Shown: positions 6,491 through 11,344 of the stretch, piece by piece
How the letters are laid out: the number at the start of each line of letters is the position of its first letter
How positions within the stretch are numbered: the first letter of the stretch is position 1
Source of the DNA: Granulosicoccus sp964352535
GTDB taxonomy: Bacteria > Pseudomonadota > Gammaproteobacteria > Granulosicoccales > Granulosicoccaceae
Direction: 5' to 3'
Assembly (NCBI GenBank): GCA_964352535.1
Contig: CAYGSW010000191.1
Span: 1 to 11,344, forward strand
Length of the DNA: 11,344 nt
Program-made: the position numbers and the translations under genes
The notes under the pieces: generated by a model
Database searches by the model: none
What the model was told of the DNA's origin: nothing
Seen by the model: only the letters and a program-made list of their open reading frames with translations

Positions 6491-7519
6491 TTACTTGATG
6501 TGCGCCAGAATACCCTGAAGTTCGCTCACAGAGGAATAACTGATCTGCAGCTTTCCAGCGCCATTTCCCTTGTGAGTGATCTGTACCCTGGCACCCAGCT
6601 TGTCACCGAGTTTCTGGCTGAGACGTTCGATGTCAGGATCGTTTACTGCATCCTTTGGTGAAGCAGGAATCTCGTTGCCATCGGCATCCAGAGAGCGAAC
6701 ATACTGCTCAACTGCACGCACCGTCATGCCCTGCTTGATGACTCGCCGTGCAATATCAGGTTGGCGGATCCTTGGTGCACCCAAAAGAGCTCGTGCATGA
6801 CCCATTTCCAGCTCACCCTTGTCAACCATTACCTTGACCTCGTCGTGCAATTCCAACAGACGCATGAGATTGGTGATGGATGCCCGTGACCGTCCTACCG
6901 CCTCAGCCACGGCTTTGTGTGTCATTCCGAATTCATCGCACAGTCTTTCAAATGCTGCGGCTTCTTCCAGCGGGTTGAGGTCTTTGCGCTGTATGTTTTC
7001 AATCACAGATACCGCTGCGACTGATCGATCTTCCATGGTTCGAACGATAGCGGGTATCCGGTCAATTCCTGCCAGCTGTGCCGCACGCCAGCGTCGTTCA
7101 CCTGCAACCAGTTCGAAGGCATCGGCAAATGGACGTACGATAATTGGCTGGATCATGCCCTGCGCCTTGATGGAATCGGCAAGTTCCTGCAGCAGTTCCG
7201 GATCAAACAGACGTCGAGGCTGATAAGTGCCACGCCGGATCTTCTCAACACCCAGCATGATGAGACGCTCACTGGACGCGTCCGCGGCATCTGCGGTATC
7301 AGGTAACGATGCCACGGTTACTTCGGGATCGAGCTTCTGAGGTTCTTGTGTTGTTGGTTTAGCGTTTACGGACGCTTTTTCTTCAGCTGGAGCATCCGCG
7401 ACAGCAGAATCTGCTGCCTGTGCATGTTGCTCGGCAGGTTGTACTTTGCTGGAGCGCTCCCTGGCGGCCCCACCCAGAAGCGCATTGAGGTTTCGGCCCA
7501 TGCGAGGTTGTTTAGCCAT
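6491..7519 (-). CDS. parB: Chromosome-partitioning protein ParB (CTP-dependent parS clamp)
   Basis: ParB loads at parS sites near the origin, closes as a CTP-bound sliding clamp and stimulates ParA ATPase. The 342-residue product starts with a basic N-terminal peptide containing MGRNLNALLGG (7-17), a variant of the usual GLGRGLDALLG ParA-stimulating peptide. A low-complexity Ala/Glu/Asp/Pro linker follows (about 18-84). The N-terminal domain has GTYQPRR (97-103) and the CTP-binding box GERRWRA (140-146), then ENIQRKDLNPLEEA (174-187). A helix-turn-helix lies at about 199-224 (MTHKAVAEAVGRSRASITNLM), followed by GHARALLG and a C-terminal dimerisation domain (about 295-342). The linker is tens of residues longer than I recall for P. 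aeruginosa ParB. Its ATG overlaps the parA stop by 8 nt, so translation is coupled. Confidence 0.96.
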   Translation of the reverse strand: MAKQPRMGRNLNALLGGAARERSSKVQPAEQHAQAADSAVADAPAEEKASVNAKPTTQEPQKLDPEVTVASLPDTADAADASSERLIMLGVEKIRRGTYQPRRLFDPELLQELADSIKAQGMIQPIIVRPFADAFELVAGERRWRAAQLAGIDRIPAIVRTMEDRSVAAVSVIENIQRKDLNPLEEAAAFERLCDEFGMTHKAVAEAVGRSRASITNLMRLLELHDEVKVMVDKGELEMGHARALLGAPRIRQPDIARRVIKQGMTVRAVEQYVRSLDADGNEIPASPKDAVNDPDIERLSQKLGDKLGARVQITHKGNGAGKLQISYSSVSELQGILAHIK

Positions 7520-8552
7520 TGACAGACTCTGACTCGGTATTGCTCACAGGATGGTCGGCCGATGACTCTGGCTCTTTGGCAGACTCTGAAACAGAAGAGT
7601 TGACCGACTCTTCCCTTCCAGGTGTCTCGTTTTTAATTTGTGTCTCGTTGACATTATCGTCGATCGTGCTTTGGTCAGTCTCAGTAGCGCCGTTGTTCAT
7701 TACCGCATCCTCGACGGTGTCTTCGGAGTCAGCTACGGTATCTTCAGATGCTGTATCAAAGGTGCTGATGATCGCTTGCGGGGTAACCCGGGCGCGCTGG
7801 CGAACGATTTCGCCTGCCAGCGCCAGATAGGCCAATGCTCCACGCGACGTGCTGTCGTACCCCATGATAGAGACACCGTGGCTGGGCGCTTCTGCCAGAC
7901 GCACATTGCGCGGCACTACGGTTCTGAACACCTGATCCCCGAAATGCTCAATCAGCTGTGCCGAAACCTCGACACCCAGCTTGTTTCTTCCGTCGTACAT
8001 GGTGCGCAAAAGACCTTCGATTGCAATGTCATGATTGACACTTTCACGCACGCCTTCGATGGTCTCAAGCAGTGCTGACAAGCCTTCGAGCGCATAGTAT
8101 TCGCACTGCACCGGTACCAGCACACTGTCGGCAGCGACAAACGCATTCAGCGTGAGAATATTCAGCGATGGTGGGCAATCGATCAGCACGAAATCATAGT
8201 TGTCACGGACCGCACCCAATGCCTGATGCAATCGTTGCTCGCGCTCATCCATGCTCATCAGTTCAACCTCAGCTGCTGTCAGATCGCTGTTGGCTGGCAG
8301 CACGTCCAGGCCGTTTTCAGGTGATTTCTGACTGGCATCAGTCACACTCAAGCCATCCACAAGGACATCGAAAACACTCTTTTCAACGTCATGCTTATCA
8401 ATACCACATCCCGTGGTCGCATTACCCTGAGGATCAAGATCGATAAGCAACACGCGTTTGTGCATGCTGGCTAGGGCTGCTGACAGATTGACGGTGGTGG
8501 TAGTCTTGCCCACTCCGCCTTTCTGGTTGGCTATGGCTATGATACGGCTCAT
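7512..8552 (-). CDS. parA: Chromosome-partitioning ATPase ParA (Soj-type) with an acidic C-terminal tail
   Basis: ParA is a deviant Walker ATPase that binds DNA as an ATP dimer and drives movement of ParB-parS complexes. The start was set at MSRIIAIANQKGGVGKTTT (ATG first base 8552), because the P-loop KGGVGKTTT must lie at about residue 11; longer upstream frames add non-homologous residues. The Walker A' is LLIDLDPQGN (35-44) and the Walker B is FVLIDCPPS (121-129, D125). The C-terminal core has VVPRNVRLAEAPSHG (212-226) and YDSTSRGALAYLALAGEI. Chromosomal ParA proteins usually stop near residue 260. This one runs to 346, with a Ser/Thr/Asp/Glu-rich tail from about 265 (22 acidic, 3 Lys/Arg). 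It starts 34 nt after rsmG, with a weak ribosome site (TTGAG). Confidence 0.96.
   Translation of the reverse strand: MSRIIAIANQKGGVGKTTTTVNLSAALASMHKRVLLIDLDPQGNATTGCGIDKHDVEKSVFDVLVDGLSVTDASQKSPENGLDVLPANSDLTAAEVELMSMDEREQRLHQALGAVRDNYDFVLIDCPPSLNILTLNAFVAADSVLVPVQCEYYALEGLSALLETIEGVRESVNHDIAIEGLLRTMYDGRNKLGVEVSAQLIEHFGDQVFRTVVPRNVRLAEAPSHGVSIMGYDSTSRGALAYLALAGEIVRQRARVTPQAIISTFDTASEDTVADSEDTVEDAVMNNGATETDQSTIDDNVNETQIKNETPGREESVNSSVSESAKEPESSADHPVSNTESESVNG
7714..7748. repeat. Short tandem repeat in the parA tail coding region
   Basis: ACGGTGTCTTCGGA and ACGGTATCTTCAGA lie 21 bp apart in the same frame. They encode the repeated peptide SEDTV (ParA residues 269-273 and 276-280). This suggests that the acidic tail grew partly by local duplication. 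Confidence 0.5.
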
Positions 8553-8586
8553 GGGCTCAAGTGTAATCCATATCGCGTAGACATAA

Positions 8587-9267
8587 CTACGGGCAGTGGG
8601 AACACAATGCAACATGTCTGGGGCCAGAACTACCCGGTATGTCGACTGGAACCAGTTCCTCAAGCCTGAATTCTGCCGGCATCGGCTCTGGTAAGGTGTC
8701 CGTGTGGGCAAGCATGACGGCAACTTGTGCGTCTTCTGCGCACAATGGCGCACAGAGAGTCAGGAATTGGGCCGGTGCCGTAAATGCACGAGATGTCAGG
8801 AAACTGGCCTGCAGGTTGATATCCTGCACACGTTGATGATGCAGCCGCACATTACTCAAACCCTGTTCCACGATCACTTGCTGCTGAAAACGGGTTTTCT
8901 TGCCGTTGGATTCAACGGACGCAAACACCAGATCTGGACGCACGATGGCCAGTGGTAATACGGGCAACCCTGCGCCGCTGCCAATATCCGCCACATCGAC
9001 GTGGTGTTCTGATCGCTGTACAGCCGCCTCAGGCAGCCAGCGCAACAACACCAGACTGTCAAGAAGGTGCCTGTAAACCATGTCTTGCGGCTTGCGCACC
9101 GCCGTTAAGTTATAAACACGATTCCATTTAGTCAGTAGCGATAGATAGCGCAACAGGGAATCACACTGCGCAGGGGCTACATACACTCCGTGATGCTGTG
9201 ACAAATGACTTACACCAGCGTTCAGCGACTCCCTGAGTGCATCGATTGTCACCGATGACTCAGGCAC
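8587..9267 (-). CDS. rsmG: 16S rRNA (guanine527-N7)-methyltransferase RsmG (GidB)
   Basis: RsmG methylates N7 of G527 in the 530 loop of 16S rRNA using S-adenosylmethionine; loss in other bacteria gives low-level streptomycin resistance. The 226-residue product has the family N-terminal helix LLTKWNRVYNLTAVR (44-58), then RHLLDSLVLLRWL. The SAM-binding motif I is DIGSGAGLPVLPLAI (94-108), and the conserved TSRAF lies at 158-162. The start is GTG (first base 9267), overlapping the mnmG stop by 8 nt. I chose it because the helix begins soon after and no better start is visible. It is roughly 20 residues longer than the E. coli protein, mostly at the N-terminus. Its pairing with mnmG is conserved across bacteria. 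Confidence 0.96.
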   Translation of the reverse strand: MPESSVTIDALRESLNAGVSHLSQHHGVYVAPAQCDSLLRYLSLLTKWNRVYNLTAVRKPQDMVYRHLLDSLVLLRWLPEAAVQRSEHHVDVADIGSGAGLPVLPLAIVRPDLVFASVESNGKKTRFQQQVIVEQGLSNVRLHHQRVQDINLQASFLTSRAFTAPAQFLTLCAPLCAEDAQVAVMLAHTDTLPEPMPAEFRLEELVPVDIPGSSGPRHVALCSHCP

Positions 9268-11170
9268 TCTGTCTGACGGTCTGTTTTTTCAAATGCACCA
9301 GCAACAAGGATATGGCGGCCGGAGTAACGCCCGAAATCCTCGACGCTTGACCGATAGTACCTGGCCTGTGTTCACTGAATTTCTGCCGTACCTCGTTCGA
9401 CAATCCCTGGACCTGCGTGTAGTCCACCCAGTCTGGCAAGGCTATTTGCTGTTGAGTTAGCGTCTTATCAATGTCCGCCTGCTGTCTATCAAGGTAGCCA
9501 GCGTACTTGCCCTGAATTTCTACTTGCTCGATAACAGCCGGAGCATCACTGTGCGAGTCGGGCTCCACGATATCAAGCAACTGGGCCAGCTTTATTTCCG
9601 GCATCTTCAACAGATCCGGAAGGCGCTTTTCACGCTCAAATGTCATCCCTGTCTGTTCCAACAGAGCGGTAGCCTGGGACGTATCCGGCCGTATCCACAA
9701 GCCGTGAATTCGCGACTTCAATCGCTCGATAGCGTCACGTTTTTCACTGAATGCGCGCCAGCGAACCTCATCCACCAGTCCCATGTCGCGACCAGTTTCA
9801 GTGAGGCGCAAATCCGCGTTGTCTTCACGAAGCAACAGACGATATTCGGCGCGACTGGTGAACATCCTGTAAGGCTCTCGCGTGCCTCGCGTAATCAGAT
9901 CATCAATCAGGACACCAATGTAGGCCTGATCACGGCGTGGCGTCCATGACTCGAGCGCCTGTACTTTTCGTGCAGCGTTCAGCCCTGCCATCAATCCTTG
10001 CGCAGCAGCCTCTTCGTAACCTGTGGTGCCATTGATCTGGCCTGCAAAGAAAAGCCCTGACACTGACTTGGTTTCTAGAGACGCCCGCAACCCTCGCGGA
10101 TCAAAGAAGTCGTATTCAATAGCGTAACCCGGACGCGTAATGTGCGCTTTTTCGAAACCCTTGATCGACTGCACGTAATCAATCTGCACATCAAACGGCA
10201 AGCTGGTGGAAATACCATTGGGGTATACCTCATGCGTCGTCAGACCTTCTGGCTCTATGAAAATCTGGTGCGAATTCTTGTCACTGAAGCGCACGACCTT
10301 ATCTTCGATGGACGGGCAGTAACGCGGCCCCACGCCATCAATCTCACCGGAAAACAAGGGTGAGCGATGCAAAGCGTTTCGAATGAGCTCGTGAGTATGT
10401 TCGTTGGTTTGTGTGATGTGGCAGTGCACCTGCTGCGGGTGGTCATCCACACTGCCAAGGTACGAGAAAACCGGACGCGGTTCATCGCCAGGCTGCGCCT
10501 GCAACGAGGCGTAATTGATGGTACGGCCATCGATACGGGGTGGCGTGCCGGTTTTCAATCGACCAGTGTCGAATGGCATTTCACGCAGTCTGGCTGCCAG
10601 TGTCATTGCGGGCGGATCACCTGCCCGACCTGCAGACTGATTGGCCTCACCCACATGAATTTTGCCCGCCAGAAACGTCCCGACAGTCAGTACGACTGTC
10701 TGCGCCCTGAAATGTACGCCCATCTGGGTAACAACCCCTGTAACGCGAGCCTCTTGCGCACCGGGAGCAGATTCTTCAACAAGCTCAAGATCGTCGACGG
10801 CCTGCTGAAAAATAGTCAGCCCCGGCTGGTTTTCCAGAATCTGACGAATAGCTGAACGGTAGATCACGCGATCTGCCTGCGCACGCGTGGCCCTTACCGC
10901 TGGCCCTTTGCGCGAATTGAGCGTGCGAAAGTGAATGCCAGCCTTGTCGGCAGCAATACCCATTGCACCACCCAAGGCATCAATCTCCTTAACCAGATGT
11001 CCTTTGCCGATACCACCGATGGCCGGATTACAACTCATTTGGCCCAGCGTATCGATATTGTGAGTCAGTAATAGCGTGGTCGCACCGGCCCGTGCCGACG
11101 CCAACGCAGCCTCAGTGCCTGCATGGCCGCCGCCGACAACAATCACATCGAATTGAGTGGAGTACTGCAT
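9260..11170 (-). CDS. mnmG: tRNA uridine-5-carboxymethylaminomethyl modification enzyme MnmG (GidA)
   Basis: With MnmE, MnmG makes the cmnm5 group on U34 of tRNAs that read split codon boxes, using FAD, NADH and methylene-THF. The start was set at MQYSTQFDVIVVGGGHAGTEAAL (first base 11170), giving 636 residues (E. coli 629). An ATG 32 codons upstream would add a non-homologous stretch that includes the -10 box. The FAD dinucleotide fold GGGHAG is at 13-18. The two catalytic cysteines are in QMSCNPAIGGIGKGH (C47) and RYCPSIEDKVVRF (C285). TVGTFLAGKIH lies at 162-172 and the second FAD motif is GTTGYEEAAAQGLMAG. The C-terminal helical domain that contacts MnmE and tRNA ends near ISGVTPAAISLLLVHLKK. 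MnmE itself is not in the window. Confidence 0.97.
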   Translation of the reverse strand: MQYSTQFDVIVVGGGHAGTEAALASARAGATTLLLTHNIDTLGQMSCNPAIGGIGKGHLVKEIDALGGAMGIAADKAGIHFRTLNSRKGPAVRATRAQADRVIYRSAIRQILENQPGLTIFQQAVDDLELVEESAPGAQEARVTGVVTQMGVHFRAQTVVLTVGTFLAGKIHVGEANQSAGRAGDPPAMTLAARLREMPFDTGRLKTGTPPRIDGRTINYASLQAQPGDEPRPVFSYLGSVDDHPQQVHCHITQTNEHTHELIRNALHRSPLFSGEIDGVGPRYCPSIEDKVVRFSDKNSHQIFIEPEGLTTHEVYPNGISTSLPFDVQIDYVQSIKGFEKAHITRPGYAIEYDFFDPRGLRASLETKSVSGLFFAGQINGTTGYEEAAAQGLMAGLNAARKVQALESWTPRRDQAYIGVLIDDLITRGTREPYRMFTSRAEYRLLLREDNADLRLTETGRDMGLVDEVRWRAFSEKRDAIERLKSRIHGLWIRPDTSQATALLEQTGMTFEREKRLPDLLKMPEIKLAQLLDIVEPDSHSDAPAVIEQVEIQGKYAGYLDRQQADIDKTLTQQQIALPDWVDYTQVQGLSNEVRQKFSEHRPGTIGQASRISGVTPAAISLLLVHLKKQTVRQSA

Positions 11171-11200
11171 GGTATCGCTCGAATCTATGCTTGGCACAGG

Positions 11201-11206
11201 ATTATA
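11201..11206 (-). promoter_or_regulatory. Consensus -10 box upstream of mnmG
   Basis: On the minus strand this reads TATAAT, a perfect -10 hexamer 30 nt upstream of the mnmG ATG. No -35 close to TTGACA lies at 16-18 nt spacing, so strength is uncertain. Transcription would start near 11194. The placement supports the 11170 start codon over the upstream ATG at 11266, which would put the promoter inside the gene. Confidence 0.45.
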
Positions 11207-11344
11207 CGGACTATGAGCGATGACTACCTGAAGTGGTTTCGAGAGCAGTTCCACAAGGCTATCCATGCGCAGTCGATGATCAGCTCCTGGCTGTCAGAAC
11301 TCTAGTAGTCCGTCAACCCGAAATATTAGGATTCAGCGGGCCTG

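Noticed and set aside
8553..8753. 67-residue N-terminal extension of ParA
   Set aside because: The added sequence lies within the rsmG 3' end and the 34-nt gap and has no ParA homology. The P-loop position fixes the start at 8552.
10367..10855. 162-codon plus-strand frame opposite mnmG
   Set aside because: Antisense to mnmG, whose frame is unbroken and carries all catalytic motifs; no independent support.
11171..11266. 32-residue N-terminal extension of MnmG
   Set aside because: It would place the TATAAT box inside the gene and add residues before the conserved FAD-binding start. E. coli MnmG length fits the 11170 start.
1..11344. Mobile element, CRISPR array, phage or toxin-antitoxin content
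   Set aside because: No transposase, integrase, direct-repeat array or small toxin/antitoxin pair is visible; coding is continuous housekeeping genes in conserved order.

Overview
The window reads as core chromosome of a gammaproteobacterium. Genus and order cannot be fixed from the sequence alone. The ATP synthase proteins resemble the E. coli family closely: subunit b opens MNLN and has the FCMKYVWPP membrane exit, gamma ends in IVGGAAAV, and subunit a carries ALRLFGNMYAGE. The order mnmG-rsmG-parA-parB-atpI-atpBEFHAGD is a known gammaproteobacterial arrangement, usually close to the replication origin. Every gene lies on the minus strand, so transcription runs from high to low coordinates.

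Region 1 (11344 to 8587): a gene-free 174-nt head with a TATAAT box, then mnmG and rsmG. These encode a tRNA wobble-uridine modification enzyme and a 16S rRNA m7G methyltransferase, and the two genes overlap by 8 nt. Region 2 (8552 to 6491): parA and parB, the chromosome-segregation ATPase and its CTP-dependent DNA clamp, also overlapping by 8 nt. Region 3 (6490 to 6254): a 237-nt spacer with an extended -10 promoter candidate for the ATP synthase operon. Region 4 (6253 to 1): atpI, atpB (a), atpE (c), atpF (b), atpH (delta), atpA (alpha), atpG (gamma) and the first 275 codons of atpD (beta). The rest of atpD, and presumably atpC, lie beyond the left edge.

The atp genes together encode the F1Fo machine: a/b/c form the membrane proton channel and rotor, and alpha/beta/gamma/delta form the catalytic head and stalk. 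The c subunit has the proton-type Asp and no obvious sodium ligand set. AtpI is the usual accessory protein.

I found no mobile element, CRISPR, phage gene, tRNA or novel gene cassette, and I do not think a new system is hidden here. The points most worth a second look are: a 14-bp RNA-strand-specific hairpin between atpF and atpH, with a second hairpin between atpH and atpA; a strongly acidic ~80-residue tail on ParA next to an expanded low-complexity linker in ParB; and inverted repeats in the unusually long atpI-atpB and parB-atpI spacers.
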